From Pinisolibacter aquiterrae (GTDB lineage: Bacteria; Pseudomonadota; Alphaproteobacteria; Rhizobiales; Ancalomicrobiaceae), in the NCBI RefSeq assembly GCF_019160155.1, contig NZ_JAFNIH010000030.1:1-64000 (forward strand): a stretch of DNA of 64,000 bases, given 5' to 3'. The position numbers and the translations under genes were made by a program. The notes below the pieces were generated by a model that ran no database searches, was not told where the DNA came from, and saw nothing but the letters and a program-made list of their open reading frames with translations. Positions within the stretch are counted from its first letter, which is position 1, and every line of letters begins with the position of its first letter. This document shows, one piece after another, positions 25,139-34,501 of this stretch.

Positions 25139-26386
25139 TCAGCCGCGCGCCAGCGTGGCGTCGAAATCGAGCACGGCGTTCAGGAGCACCTGGGCTCCGG
25201 CGGCGCAGTCGGCCGGGGTCGCGTCCTCGAACTCGTTGTGGCTGACGCCGCCGGCGCAGGGCACGAAGATCATCGTCGTCGGCACCACCTTCGACAGATA
25301 GACCGCGTCGTGACCGGCGCCCGAGACCATGCGCCGCTTGGAATAGCCGGCCTTGTCGGCGGCCCGGTCGACACAGTCGACGAGACGCGGATCGAAACGC
25401 ACGGCGGGCGAGTTCCAGAAGACGCTCTCGGTCCACTCGAGCCCGCGCGGCTCCAGGACCGAGGCGAGCAGGGCGCGGAATTCCGCCTCCATCTGGTCGA
25501 TCACCGCCTCGTCCGGGTGACGCAGGTCGACGGTGAAGGTCACCTCGCCCGGCACCACGTTGCGCGACTGCGGCTTGACCTCGACCGTGCCGACGCTGGC
25601 GACGGCATCGGGCGCATGGGCGGCGGCGATCGCCTCGATCCCGGCGATCACCAGCGAGGCGCCGACCAGCGCGTCCTTGCGGAGCCGCATCGGCGTGGCG
25701 CCGGTGTGGGCGTCCTGGCCGGTCACCGTGACGTCGTACCAGCGCATGCCCTGGACCCCGGTCAGGACACCGATCGTCTCGCCCTCGGCCTCGAGGATCG
25801 GGCCCTGCTCGATGTGCAGCTCGAAATAGGCGGTGAGCGGATGGGCGCCCGGCGTCTCCTCGCCGAGATAGCCGATGCCGGCCAGCGCGTCCTTGTAGGC
25901 GATGCCGTCGCGATCCTTGGTCTCCCAGGCGGTCTCGCGCGTGAAGATCCCGGCGAAGACGCCCGAGGCCAGCATCGCCGGCGAGAAGCGCGCCCCCTCC
26001 TCGTTGGCCCAGTCGACCACCTCGATCGGCGCGTTGGTCTCGTAGCCGGCCTGATGGAGCGTGCGCAGTACCTCGAGCGCGCCGAGCACGCCGAGAATAC
26101 CGTCGAACTTGCCCCCGGTCGGCTGGGTGTCGAGGTGCGAGCCGAGCGCGATCGGGGCGAGCGTCGGGTCGCGGCCCTCGCGCCGGGCGAAGAGATTGCC
26201 GACCGCGTCGACGGTGACGGTGCAGCCCATCGCCGTCGCCTGTTCCACGAACCAGTCGCGAACCTGCTTGTCCTCGGCCGAGAGCGTCAGCCGCTTGAGC
26301 CCGCCCTTCGGCGTCGCGCCGAACTTCGCGGTGTCCATCAGCGTGCCCCACAGGCGTTCGCCGTCGATCATCAGGTTGGGAATCAT
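25139..26386 (-). CDS. M20-family amidohydrolase (N-carbamoyl-L-amino-acid / allantoate amidohydrolase type)
   Basis: 415 residues, the usual length of Zn-dependent amidases (AtzF/HyuC/AllC relatives). Metal ligands are visible: H84 in GSHLDTQPTGG, D95 in KFDGILG, E129/E130 in ANEEGARF, H191 in ELHIEQGP, and a late His in GGVSHNEFE. The dimerisation lid contains DAHTGATPMRLRKDA. Members cleave N-carbamoyl amino acids, allantoate, ureidoglycolate or similar ureido/amide compounds; which one cannot be read from sequence. It overlaps the end of the HDAC-like gene by 4 nt (ATGA), so the two are co-translated. Confidence 0.9.
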   Translation of the reverse strand: MIPNLMIDGERLWGTLMDTAKFGATPKGGLKRLTLSAEDKQVRDWFVEQATAMGCTVTVDAVGNLFARREGRDPTLAPIALGSHLDTQPTGGKFDGILGVLGALEVLRTLHQAGYETNAPIEVVDWANEEGARFSPAMLASGVFAGIFTRETAWETKDRDGIAYKDALAGIGYLGEETPGAHPLTAYFELHIEQGPILEAEGETIGVLTGVQGMRWYDVTVTGQDAHTGATPMRLRKDALVGASLVIAGIEAIAAAHAPDAVASVGTVEVKPQSRNVVPGEVTFTVDLRHPDEAVIDQMEAEFRALLASVLEPRGLEWTESVFWNSPAVRFDPRLVDCVDRAADKAGYSKRRMVSGAGHDAVYLSKVVPTTMIFVPCAGGVSHNEFEDATPADCAAGAQVLLNAVLDFDATLARG

Positions 26387-27414
26387 GCGTGGCGAGCCTC
26401 GTCGAAAGCGCCCAGGAAGGCGACGGCGTTGTCGGAGAGCGAGGGGCCGAGATAGCCCCCCTCCTGAACCAGTACGGTCGGAAGACCGAGGCGGGCGATC
26501 CGCCGCGCCCCTTCCGCGAACCCTTCGCCGGTCATGCCGACCAGCGACAGCGGATCGTCCTTCGACATGTCGAGCCCGAGCGAGATCACCAGCGCCTCGG
26601 CGCCGAAGCCCCGGATCAGATCGAGCGCCTCGTCGTAGCGGGCGAGGATGTCGTCGACGCTCGCCCCGACCGGCAGCACCAGATTGCGGGTCGCGCCGAC
26701 TCCGTCGCCGGCCCCGGTCTCGTCGGCATAGCCGGTGAAGAACGGCGTATAGGCGCTCGGATCGGTGTGGATCGAGACGAAGAACACGTCGCCGCGCCGA
26801 TAGAAGACATCCTCGGTGCCGTTGCCGCCGTGGGTGTCGACGTCGAGGATCGCCACCTTCGAGAAGGTCCCGCGCAGACGCTGCGCGGCGATCGCGGCGT
26901 TGTTGAAGAAGCAGAAGCCCATGGTCTGGTCGTGGGTGGCGTGATGTCCGGGCGGCCGACACAGCGCATAGGCATGGCTCTCCGCGCCGGAGGCGACACG
27001 GTCGGCGGTGTCGATCGCGGTCTGCGCCGACCAGTAGATCGCCTGCGCCGTGCCGGGCACGATCGGACAGGACGTGTCGGTCGAATACCACCCGAGCCGG
27101 CCGAGCACGCTGGCGGGAAGCCGGGTGTCGCGCCGCTGCGGATGGAAGGTCGGCACGATCGGATCCGGACCGAGTTCCGCCCCGAGCGCCTCCCAGGCGC
27201 CCATCAGGCAGGCGACGAAATCGGGATCGTGCACCGCACGGATCGGGTCGAGCCCGTGATCGGCGGGATGCGCCCGCTCATGGCCGGCGGCGAGAAGCGC
27301 GTCGCGCAGCAGGATCGCCCGTTGCGGCTGCTCGGGATGGCCGATCAGCGCGCCGCGACGGAAATAGAGCTCGGGATCGTGCGCCAGCTGGCGCTCGTCG
27401 AAGACGATCTTCAT
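26383..27414 (-). CDS. Histone-deacetylase-fold amidohydrolase (acetylpolyamine/class II-type), copy 1
   Basis: 343 residues with the arginase/deacetylase fold. The catalytic tandem His is RPPGHHA (H157, H158) and the zinc ligands are D193 and H195 in DVDTHGGNGTE and D282 in SLGLD. The motif normally reads D-x-D-x-H-H-G-N-G; here the second His is Gly196. EGGYLGP near the end is the conserved glycine-rich loop. Bacterial members deacetylate acetylpolyamines or other small amides. It sits between a dipeptide ABC importer and the M20 gene, pointing to hydrolysis of an imported acylated compound. Confidence 0.92.
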   Translation of the reverse strand: MKIVFDERQLAHDPELYFRRGALIGHPEQPQRAILLRDALLAAGHERAHPADHGLDPIRAVHDPDFVACLMGAWEALGAELGPDPIVPTFHPQRRDTRLPASVLGRLGWYSTDTSCPIVPGTAQAIYWSAQTAIDTADRVASGAESHAYALCRPPGHHATHDQTMGFCFFNNAAIAAQRLRGTFSKVAILDVDTHGGNGTEDVFYRRGDVFFVSIHTDPSAYTPFFTGYADETGAGDGVGATRNLVLPVGASVDDILARYDEALDLIRGFGAEALVISLGLDMSKDDPLSLVGMTGEGFAEGARRIARLGLPTVLVQEGGYLGPSLSDNAVAFLGAFDEARHA

Positions 27415-27438
27415 GGGAACCCTCGTGTCGTCAGGGGA

Positions 27439-29085
27439 TCACGCGCCGGCGGCGCGCACCCGTCCGAGCGGTCCGCTCTCGGAGCGCCCGGGAATGGCGG
27501 CGATCAGCCGTCGGGTATAGTCGTGCTGCGGATCGCCGAAGACCTGGCCGACCGGCCCCATCTCGACGATCTCGCCGCGCTGCATCACCGCGACCTTGTC
27601 GCAGATCGTCGCCGCGACCCGGAGGTCGTGGGTGATGAAGATCAACGCCAGATCGAGCCGGGCCTTGAGGTCGGCGAGAAGCCGCAGCACCTGCGCCTGG
27701 ATCGACACGTCGAGCGCGGAGACCGCCTCGTCGGCGATGATGATGCGCGGGTCGAGCGCCAACGCCCGGGCGATGCCGATGCGTTGCCTCTGACCGCCGG
27801 AGAACTCGTGCGGGAAGCGGTCGACCGCCGAGGCGTCGAGCCCGACCATCGCCAGGAGATCGGCGGCCTTGGCGATCGCCGTCTTGACCGGCACGCCGGC
27901 CGCGATCGGCCCCTCCGCGACGATCCGCCCGACCCGCGAACGCGGGTTGAGCGAGCCGTAGGGATCTTGGAACACCATCTGCATCCGCCGCCGCCACTGT
28001 CGCATCTGGCCGATCGACTGACCCATGGTTTCGGCGCCCTCGATCTTGATCGAGCCCGCCTCCGGCTCGATCAGCCGGACGAGACAGCGCCCGAGCGAGG
28101 ACTTGCCCGAGCCGCTTTCGCCGACCACGCCCAGCGTCTCGCCGCGCGCCAGATCGAAGGAGACGGACTTGACTGCATGGACCACGCGCGCCGGCCGCAT
28201 GAACCCGCCCGAGGTGGTGTAGGTCTTGGTCAGCCCCGCGACCTCGAGCACGATCTCGCGCGCGCGCGGCGTCGCCGGCGGGGCGACCTCGGGATGGCCG
28301 GTCGGGATCGCCGCGATCAACGCCTTGGTATAGTCGTGCTGCGGGTCGCCGAGCACGGCCGCCGCCGTCCCTGTCTCCACCACCTTGCCCTGACGCATCA
28401 CCACGACGCGGTCGGCGATGTCGGCGACGACGCCGAAGTCATGGGTGATGAACATCACGGCGGTGCCGTGTTTCCTCTGCAGCTCCTTGATGAGCTTGAG
28501 GATCTGCGCCTGGGTGGTGACGTCGAGCGCGGTCGTCGGTTCGTCGGCGATGAGCAGCACCGGATCGAGCGCCAGCGCCATGGCGATCATCACGCGCTGA
28601 CGCTGACCGCCGGAGAGCTGGAACGGATAGGCGTGGATGGCGCGTTCCGGTTCGGGAATGCCGACCTCGGTCAGGAGCGCCAGCGCCCGCGCCCGGCGCT
28701 CGGCCGGCGTCAGGAGCCCGTGCGCCTCGAACACCTCGGCGATCTGCTCGCCGACCCGCATCAGGGGGTCGAGCGCGGTCATCGGCTCCTGGAAGATCAT
28801 GCCGATGCGCCGGCCCCGGATCGCCCGCATCCCCGCCTCGTCGAGGTGGAAGAGATCGACCCCGTCGAGTTTGGCGATGCCCTGGGCGACGCGGGTGCCG
28901 GGCGGCAAGAGGCCCATCACCGCGTTGGCCGACATCGACTTGCCCGAGCCGCTCTCACCGACGATCGCCAGCGTCTCGCCGGGACGGATCTCGAAGGAGA
29001 CGCCCTCGACCGCGAACAGGCGGTCGGCGCCGGCCGGAAGCTCCACGGCGAGATTTTCGACGCTCAAGATCGCTTCTTCGCTCAT
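27439..29085 (-). CDS. Dipeptide/oligopeptide-type ABC importer ATPase, fused DppD-DppF
   Basis: 548 residues with two complete nucleotide-binding domains. The first has Walker A GESGSGKS and signature LSGGQRQR with DEPTTALD. The second has GESGSGKS again, FSGGQRQR and DEAVSALD (Ala in place of Pro). Linkers with [11 protein letters not shown] and [10 protein letters not shown] end each half, as in dipeptide/nickel systems. The start is [12 protein letters not shown] at 29085. It is preceded by the two permeases and the binding protein on the same strand. The substrate cannot be told from the ATPase. Confidence 0.95.
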   Translation of the reverse strand: MSEEAILSVENLAVELPAGADRLFAVEGVSFEIRPGETLAIVGESGSGKSMSANAVMGLLPPGTRVAQGIAKLDGVDLFHLDEAGMRAIRGRRIGMIFQEPMTALDPLMRVGEQIAEVFEAHGLLTPAERRARALALLTEVGIPEPERAIHAYPFQLSGGQRQRVMIAMALALDPVLLIADEPTTALDVTTQAQILKLIKELQRKHGTAVMFITHDFGVVADIADRVVVMRQGKVVETGTAAAVLGDPQHDYTKALIAAIPTGHPEVAPPATPRAREIVLEVAGLTKTYTTSGGFMRPARVVHAVKSVSFDLARGETLGVVGESGSGKSSLGRCLVRLIEPEAGSIKIEGAETMGQSIGQMRQWRRRMQMVFQDPYGSLNPRSRVGRIVAEGPIAAGVPVKTAIAKAADLLAMVGLDASAVDRFPHEFSGGQRQRIGIARALALDPRIIIADEAVSALDVSIQAQVLRLLADLKARLDLALIFITHDLRVAATICDKVAVMQRGEIVEMGPVGQVFGDPQHDYTRRLIAAIPGRSESGPLGRVRAAGA

Positions 29086-29096
29086 CGTCCGCCTCC

Positions 29097-29936
29097 TCAG
29101 TGGTGATCGCGCGAGGAGCGCGGATCGAGAGCCTCGGCGAGACCTTCGCCGACCAGATTGATCGCGAGCACGGTGATCAGGATCGCCACGCCCGGGAAGA
29201 ACGACAGCCACCACGCCTGCCGCACCACCGTGCGCGCCGCGCCGATCATGTAGCCCCACGACATCACGGAAGGATCGCCGAGCCCGAGGAAGGAGAGCGA
29301 GCTCTCGAGCAGGATGGCCGTCGCCACCATCAGCGAGGCCAGCACCACGATCGGCGAGACCACGTTGGGCAGGATCTGACGGGTGATGATGGTGAAGTTC
29401 GACTGTCCCGCCAGAATCGCCGCCTCGACATATTCGCGGCGCCGTTGGGCCAGCACCTCACCGCGCACCAGCCGCGCCACCGGCGGCCAGCCGACGACCC
29501 CGATCGCCGCGATCACCGAGGTGAGGCTCGGCTGGAAGATCGCCACCAGCACGATGGCGAGAGCGAAGCTCGGCACCGTCTGGAAGAACTCGGTGAAGCG
29601 CATCAGGACGTCGTCGACGATGCCCCCGAAATAGCCGGCGATCGCGCCGATCGGCACGCCGACGGCGAGCGCGACCAGGGTCGAGACGATGCCGATCAGG
29701 AGCGACACCTGCGCCCCGTGGGCGAGACCGCTCGCCACGTTGCGGCCGAGCGTGTCGGTGCCGAGCGGCACCAGGGCGTTGGCGAAGGGCGGCAGGAACG
29801 GCCGCTGCACCATCTTCCACGGCGACTGCGGGTAGAGATAGGGGGCGGCGATGGCGACCGCCACCACCAGGGCCACCACGATCAGACCGATCATGGCGAT
29901 CCGTCGACGTCTAAAGCGGGACCAGAAGCCGGTCAT
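29097..29936 (-). CDS. Dipeptide-type ABC importer permease, DppC-like
   Basis: 279 residues with an N-terminal helix (about 13-33), a short external loop with PLGTDTLGRNV and five further helices. The EAA cytoplasmic loop is present as EAAILAGQSNFTIITRQILPN. PLGTD-x-LGRD-like motifs mark the DppC/OppC type. The start ATG 29936 overlaps the DppB-like stop by 4 nt. Confidence 0.95.
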   Translation of the reverse strand: MTGFWSRFRRRRIAMIGLIVVALVVAVAIAAPYLYPQSPWKMVQRPFLPPFANALVPLGTDTLGRNVASGLAHGAQVSLLIGIVSTLVALAVGVPIGAIAGYFGGIVDDVLMRFTEFFQTVPSFALAIVLVAIFQPSLTSVIAAIGVVGWPPVARLVRGEVLAQRRREYVEAAILAGQSNFTIITRQILPNVVSPIVVLASLMVATAILLESSLSFLGLGDPSVMSWGYMIGAARTVVRQAWWLSFFPGVAILITVLAINLVGEGLAEALDPRSSRDHH

Positions 29937-30910
29937 CGGGCCACCTCGATGCGCGGATCGACCAGACGGTAGACCCAGTCGGTCAGGATGTTGAAGACGA
30001 CCACCATGGCGGCGGAGACGAGGAAGACGCCGAGCAGCAGATTGTAGTCGCGCTGCAGGAGCGCCTCGTACATCAGCCGCCCGATGCCGGGCCAGGCGAA
30101 CACGGTCTCGGTCATCACCGCGCCGCCGACCATCTGCCCGGCCTGGAGACCGGCCAGCGTGACGACCGGAAGCACGGCGTTGCGCAACACGTGGCGGCGC
30201 AGGATCACGCCCTCGGTGAGCCCCTTGGCGCGCGCCGTCTTGACGAAGTCCATCCGCGCCGTCTCGATCATCGAGGAGCGCGTCATGCGGACGTAGACGG
30301 CGGTGAAGAAGAGGCCGAGCGTCACGGCGGGCAGCACCAGATGGCGCGACACGTCGAGAACCCGCTCGAAGACGTTGTCGGTGTTGCCGACCTCCTCGAA
30401 GCCGAAGCCCGGCAACCAGTCGAGCCATACCGAGAACACCAACACCGACATCAACGCCATCCAGAACAAGGGCGTGGCGTAGAAGATCAGCGAGATCGTG
30501 GTGATCGCCCGGTCGAGCGGCCGGTCCTTGTTGGCGGCGGCCCAGGCACCGGCGGCGACGCCGATCACCAGCGAGAAGACGAAGGCCGCGCCGGTCAGGA
30601 TCAGGGTCGCCGGCAGGCGGTCCATCACCAGATCGAGAACCGGCATCTGCTGGCGATAGGAATAGCCGAGGTCGAGCCGGACGACGCCCCAGAGATAGAG
30701 CCCGAGCTGGGTCATGAGCGGCTGATCGAGGCCGAACTTGACCCGGAGCTGCTGCAGGAAGATCTCGTCGGTGGCGCCGCTCTCGCCCGCCATCACGGCC
30801 GCCGGATCGCCCGGGGCGAAATGGATCAGGAAGAAGTCGAGCACCACGATCGCCAGCACCACCAGGATGCCTTTGACGAGGCGCGAGGAGAGAAACCAGA
30901 GCGTCTGCAT
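29933..30910 (-). CDS. Dipeptide-type ABC importer permease, DppB-like
   Basis: 325 residues, starting MQTLWFLSSRLVKGI with six helices. The DppB-type periplasmic segment HFAPGDPAAVMAG and the EAA loop (TARAKGLTEGVILRRHVLRNAVLPV) are present. The start 30910 is preferred; the in-frame upstream extension is only translated repeat DNA. It follows the binding-protein gene after a 264-nt gap filled with palindromic repeats. Confidence 0.95.
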   Translation of the reverse strand: MQTLWFLSSRLVKGILVVLAIVVLDFFLIHFAPGDPAAVMAGESGATDEIFLQQLRVKFGLDQPLMTQLGLYLWGVVRLDLGYSYRQQMPVLDLVMDRLPATLILTGAAFVFSLVIGVAAGAWAAANKDRPLDRAITTISLIFYATPLFWMALMSVLVFSVWLDWLPGFGFEEVGNTDNVFERVLDVSRHLVLPAVTLGLFFTAVYVRMTRSSMIETARMDFVKTARAKGLTEGVILRRHVLRNAVLPVVTLAGLQAGQMVGGAVMTETVFAWPGIGRLMYEALLQRDYNLLLGVFLVSAAMVVVFNILTDWVYRLVDPRIEVAR

Positions 30911-30958
30911 CGATCGTCCTCGTTCGTGTGCGGCGCCGTGGCGGGAAGAGGGCGCGGG

Positions 30959-31121
30959 CCCCCTCATCCGCCCTTCGGGCACCTTCTCCCACGAGGGGAG
31001 AAGGAAGAGCCTCGCTTCGCTCGGGCGCGAGAGCGCAAATCGATCCGAGCACCGGCCGGAGGCCGGTCTTTCCACCTCCCCTCGCGGGAGAAGGCGCGCC
31101 CCTGAGGGGTGGACGAGGGGG
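30959..31121. repeat. Inverted pair of REP-like palindromic elements with a central hairpin
   Basis: Element A (30959-31004) reads CCCCCTCATCCGCCC, a TTCGGGC turn, then CCTTCTCCCACGAGGGGAG. Element B (31076-31121) is the same sequence inverted with a few changes (CCCCCTCGTCCACCC and CCTTCTCCCGCGAGGGGAG on the minus strand). Between them ACCGGCC-GGA-GGCCGGT (31051-31067) forms its own hairpin. The arrangement is like a BIME: two inverted repeats around a spacer. It lies between the binding-protein and permease genes, where it may stabilise the binding-protein message. Confidence 0.75.
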
Positions 31122-31174
31122 CGCCACGCCGTGGCTCCGGCGCCCCGCTCTCTTTCATCAGCCGATCGCGGCGA

Positions 31175-32737
31175 TCACTCGATCCACGCTTCCTTGAACC
31201 CGTCGTTCACGCCGATGCCGGTGGTGATCAGGTTCTTGACGTTGCAGTGGGTGATGGTCGGGAACTTCAGGTCGATCAGCCAGGCGTAGACCGCGTCCTC
31301 GGAGAGCTTCTTCTGGACGGCGGAATAGGCCTTCTGACGCGCGCTGTCGGGGAAGGCGGTCGCGCCTTCCGCGAAGAGCTTGTCGACTTCCGGGTTCGCG
31401 TAGCCGCCGACGTTGTTGAACGGCGAGCCCTTGGCGATGTTGGTCGAGACATAGGCGCGCGACACGCCCAGCGCCGGATCGCCGTACTGGTAGAGATAGG
31501 TGGTCGAGATGTCGAAGTCCCAATCGCCCATCTTCTTGTTCCAGCCGGCGACGTCGGTGGCGATCAGTTCGACCTTGATGCCGACGTCCTCGAGGTTCTG
31601 CTTGATCGCCTCGGCCCAGCGCTGCCAGGTCTCGCCATAGGGCATGTAGGGGAAGCGGATGACCTCGCCCTTGTAGCCCATCTCCTTGAGCAGAGCCTTG
31701 GCCTTGGCCGGATCGTAGTCGTACTTCACGAGAGCGGATTCGTCGCGGAAGGCGGTCGAGTCCGCGAAGGGTCCGGTCGAGACCTTGCCCATGCCGTTCC
31801 ACAGCGCCTCGTGGGCGAACTTGCGATCGATCGCGTAGGAGACCGCCTTGCGGAAGCGTGCGTCGGCGGTGACGCCCTGACGGTGATTGAACCACAGCCA
31901 CGCCTGCGGCGCGAAGAACTCCCAACCCTTGTCGGTGATGCAGGCGTTCTTGGTCTTGGCGAGGCGGGCGACGTCGAAGTTCTCGACCGAGCCGCCGGGC
32001 AGGATGTCGATCTTGCCGGTCTCGAAGGCGACCGAGCGGGCGGCCGCGTCGGGGATCACGTGCCAATAGATCTCGTCGAGATGGGGCAGGCCCTTCTCGT
32101 AATAGTCGGGGTTCTTGACCAGCCGGATGTGCGAGCCCTTGACCCATTCGGCGAACTTGAACGGGCCGGTGCCGATCGGGGTGTTGTTGGCGGGGTTGGT
32201 CTTGAAGTCGGTGCCTTCATAGATGTGCTTCGGCACCATCGGCAGCGTGCCGGCCTCGAACATGCGGATGAAGGGACCGAATGTCTCCTTGAGCTTGAAC
32301 ACCACGGTCAGATCGTCCGGGGCGGTAATGGTCTCGACATGAGCGAGCGAGGCGCGGGTGCGCGGGTTGGTCTCGCGCAGGAACTTGTCGGCGGAGAAGA
32401 CGACGTCGGCCGAGGTGAAGGGCTTGCCGTCGTGCCACTTGACGCCCGGGTGGAGCTTGAACGTGTAGGTCAGGCCGTCCGGCGAGATCTCCCAGGAGGT
32501 GGCGAGCTGGGGATGGGGCTTCAGCTCGGTGTCGAAGCGCAGCAGGCTCTCGAAGATGTTGCCGCCGACCATCTGCGCGGGAGCGTTCTGGACGATGCCG
32601 GTCATGATCCCCGGCGGTTCCGGCTGGATCACGACGTTGGCGCGCCCGCCTTCCTTGGGGCCGGCGAGAGCCGGGACCGCGACGGACGCGGCCAGGACGA
32701 GGGAGGTGGCGAGGGTTCCCAGGAGTTTCGCTTTCAT
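31175..32737 (-). CDS. Dipeptide-type ABC substrate-binding protein (SBP_bac_5)
   Basis: 520 residues with a Sec signal peptide (about 1-25, cut after PALAG-like AxA). Family-5 landmarks are visible: an N-terminal block ending LATSWEISPDGLTYTFKLH, then VKWHDGKPFTSADVVFSADKF, IGTGPFKFAEWVKG, and a late region with ISTTYLYQYGDP. It captures an unknown solute for the DppB/C/DF-type transporter next to it. Family 5 also binds opines, ureides and heme, so peptides should not be assumed. It is second in the operon, after the class II aldolase. Confidence 0.94.
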   Translation of the reverse strand: MKAKLLGTLATSLVLAASVAVPALAGPKEGGRANVVIQPEPPGIMTGIVQNAPAQMVGGNIFESLLRFDTELKPHPQLATSWEISPDGLTYTFKLHPGVKWHDGKPFTSADVVFSADKFLRETNPRTRASLAHVETITAPDDLTVVFKLKETFGPFIRMFEAGTLPMVPKHIYEGTDFKTNPANNTPIGTGPFKFAEWVKGSHIRLVKNPDYYEKGLPHLDEIYWHVIPDAAARSVAFETGKIDILPGGSVENFDVARLAKTKNACITDKGWEFFAPQAWLWFNHRQGVTADARFRKAVSYAIDRKFAHEALWNGMGKVSTGPFADSTAFRDESALVKYDYDPAKAKALLKEMGYKGEVIRFPYMPYGETWQRWAEAIKQNLEDVGIKVELIATDVAGWNKKMGDWDFDISTTYLYQYGDPALGVSRAYVSTNIAKGSPFNNVGGYANPEVDKLFAEGATAFPDSARQKAYSAVQKKLSEDAVYAWLIDLKFPTITHCNVKNLITTGIGVNDGFKEAWIE

Positions 32738-32811
32738 GACGGCCGGTTCCTCCGGATGGGGGTGGTCGAGGAGATGCGAGGGGTCGTTCGTGGTCCCGAG
32801 GCGCGGACGCC

Positions 32812-33579
32812 TCAGTGTTCGAAGTCGGGCGCCACCGCGCGGCCGAGCCGCAGGAAGGCGTCCCACTCGGGGTCGTCGAGACCGCTGTCGGCATGCAGCG
32901 CGTCCCAGGTCTCGTATTGGCGAGCCGTGATCTCGGCGATCTCGGCCGAGGGCAGGCGCAGCGCCCGCCCGGTCGAGAGCGCCGCGATCTGCGCCTGACA
33001 GGCCCGCTCGAGATTGTGCATCAGCACGAAGGCCTCGCCGACGGTGCGGCCGCAGGTCATCAGGCCGTGATTGCGCAGGATCATCGCCTTGGCGGTGCCG
33101 AGATCGGCGACGAGACGCTCGCGCTCGGCGAGATCGAGCGCCATGCCCTCGTAGGCGTGGTAGGCGATGCGCCCGTGGAACTGCAGCGACCACTGGTTCA
33201 GCGGCAGGAGCCCCTCCTCGAGACAGGAGACGGCGACGCCGGCGACCGTGTGGGTGTGCAGCACGCAGCCGACGTCGGGGCGCGCGCCGTGCACGGCGGA
33301 ATGGATGGTGAAGCCGGCGGCGTTGATGCCGTGGCCGAGTGGATCGTCGACCACGGTCCCGTCGAGATCGACGGTCACCAGCTCGGACGCCTTCACCTCA
33401 GAGAAGCGCTGGCCGTAGGAATTGAGCAGGAACAGCTCACCCCCCGGCGCCTTGGCCGAGATGTGGGTGTAGATGCTGTCGTCCATCCCGAAATGCGCGA
33501 TCAGGCGATAGGCCGCCGCCAGATCGGTGCGTTCCTTGGGAAGATTGCCGCCCATCGCGGTGGTGGTGATCGCGTTCAT
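32812..33579 (-). CDS. Class II aldolase/adducin family protein
   Basis: 255 residues. Zinc-binding pattern: HTHTVAG (two His of the metal site), NHGLMTCG with a further His, and a catalytic acid position in the E-x-KASEL region. Start MNAITTTAMGG at 33579. The sequence lacks clear fuculose- or ribulose-phosphate signatures and resembles the large group of aldolase-like decarboxylases/dehydratases. It is the first gene of the catabolic operon, divergent from the GntR regulator, with a palindromic operator candidate in the 197-bp gap. Substrate unknown. Confidence 0.9.
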   Translation of the reverse strand: MNAITTTAMGGNLPKERTDLAAAYRLIAHFGMDDSIYTHISAKAPGGELFLLNSYGQRFSEVKASELVTVDLDGTVVDDPLGHGINAAGFTIHSAVHGARPDVGCVLHTHTVAGVAVSCLEEGLLPLNQWSLQFHGRIAYHAYEGMALDLAERERLVADLGTAKAMILRNHGLMTCGRTVGEAFVLMHNLERACQAQIAALSTGRALRLPSAEIAEITARQYETWDALHADSGLDDPEWDAFLRLGRAVAPDFEH

Positions 33580-33714
33580 GCCGCTCGCCGTTCCTGGTTG
33601 GTCGTGCCCGGCGCCGTGCCGCCTCGGCCGGTCGGGCCGCGCCCCGATCCGAAGGACCGGAATGGGACGCAAGTCTCGTTTGACCGGCTAAGGGTAAACA
33701 CATAGAATTCGAAT

Positions 33715-33729
33715 TGTCGACAGTCGACA
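33715..33729. promoter_or_regulatory. Palindromic operator candidate of the GntR regulator
   Basis: TGTCGAC-A-GTCGACA is a perfect 15-bp palindrome in the AT-richer gap between the aldolase and GntR genes, flanked by AATT-containing half repeats. GntR-FCD proteins bind short palindromes in exactly such divergent gaps, so control of both directions is likely. Confidence 0.55.
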
Positions 33730-33776
33730 CCGTCGAATTTTTGAGCAGTTCGATTTCCGAGCGAGGAGAGGGGCCC

Positions 33777-34478
33777 ATGACCGACGCGAGCGCGGAAACC
33801 GCCGAGAAACGCCTCCCGTCCGTCGCCGTCGACGACCTCGTCAACCGCATCGCCGCGCGTCTGACCGAGGCGATCGTCGGCGGGCGTTTCGAGCCGGGCG
33901 CCCGTCTCAACGAGGTGCATCTGGCCAGCGAGCTCGGCGTGTCCAGGGCGCCGCTGCGCGAGGCGGCGCGTCTGCTCGAGAATCGCGGGCTGGTGGTTGC
34001 CCATCCCCGTCGCGGCTTCTTCGTGCGCGACCTCGACGCCAAGGGCCTCGACGAGATCTACGACCTGCGCATCTGCCTCGAGCGCCACGCCGGCCTCCGG
34101 GTGTGCGAGCGTCTGACCCCGGAGATGGCGGCGGCGCTGACGGCGCAGGCCGCCCGCATCGCCGCCTTCGTCCACGATCCCGGCCGTCAGGTGGAGGAGG
34201 ATTTCGCCTTCCACCGGATGATTCAGGTCTTCGCCGACAATCAGCGGGCCTTGCGCGTCTACGACGAGCTGACCCACGAGATGCGCTTCGGCATCGCCGT
34301 GATCGGCCATCTCTATGCCGATCCGGCGGTGATCGCCCGCACCCACGATCCCGTGTTGGAGGCGCTGCTCGCGCGCGACGGCGCGCGCTGGCTGGCGGCG
34401 ATCGACGTCCACGTCGGCGTGGCGCGCGACAACGTCGTCAGGCTCCTGGCCGCGCGCGAGGCGGGCGGCGAGGGCTGA
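33777..34478 (+). CDS. GntR-family transcriptional regulator, FCD subfamily
   Basis: 233 residues: winged helix (about 15-80, with LNEVHLASELGVSRAPLREAARLLENRGL) and an all-helical FCD ligand domain (about 95-220). Metal/ligand residues include the Asp and His of EDFAFHRMI, then H in IGHLY and H in AAIDVHV. It probably controls the divergent aldolase/ABC/amidohydrolase operon in response to an intermediate. Start ATG 33777 with GAGGAG about 8 nt upstream; an ATG-less extension to 33714 would run through the operator. Confidence 0.92.
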   Translation: MTDASAETAEKRLPSVAVDDLVNRIAARLTEAIVGGRFEPGARLNEVHLASELGVSRAPLREAARLLENRGLVVAHPRRGFFVRDLDAKGLDEIYDLRICLERHAGLRVCERLTPEMAAALTAQAARIAAFVHDPGRQVEEDFAFHRMIQVFADNQRALRVYDELTHEMRFGIAVIGHLYADPAVIARTHDPVLEALLARDGARWLAAIDVHVGVARDNVVRLLAAREAGGEG

Positions 34479-34501
34479 GACGAGGCGCGTCGCCGGCCGG
34501 T

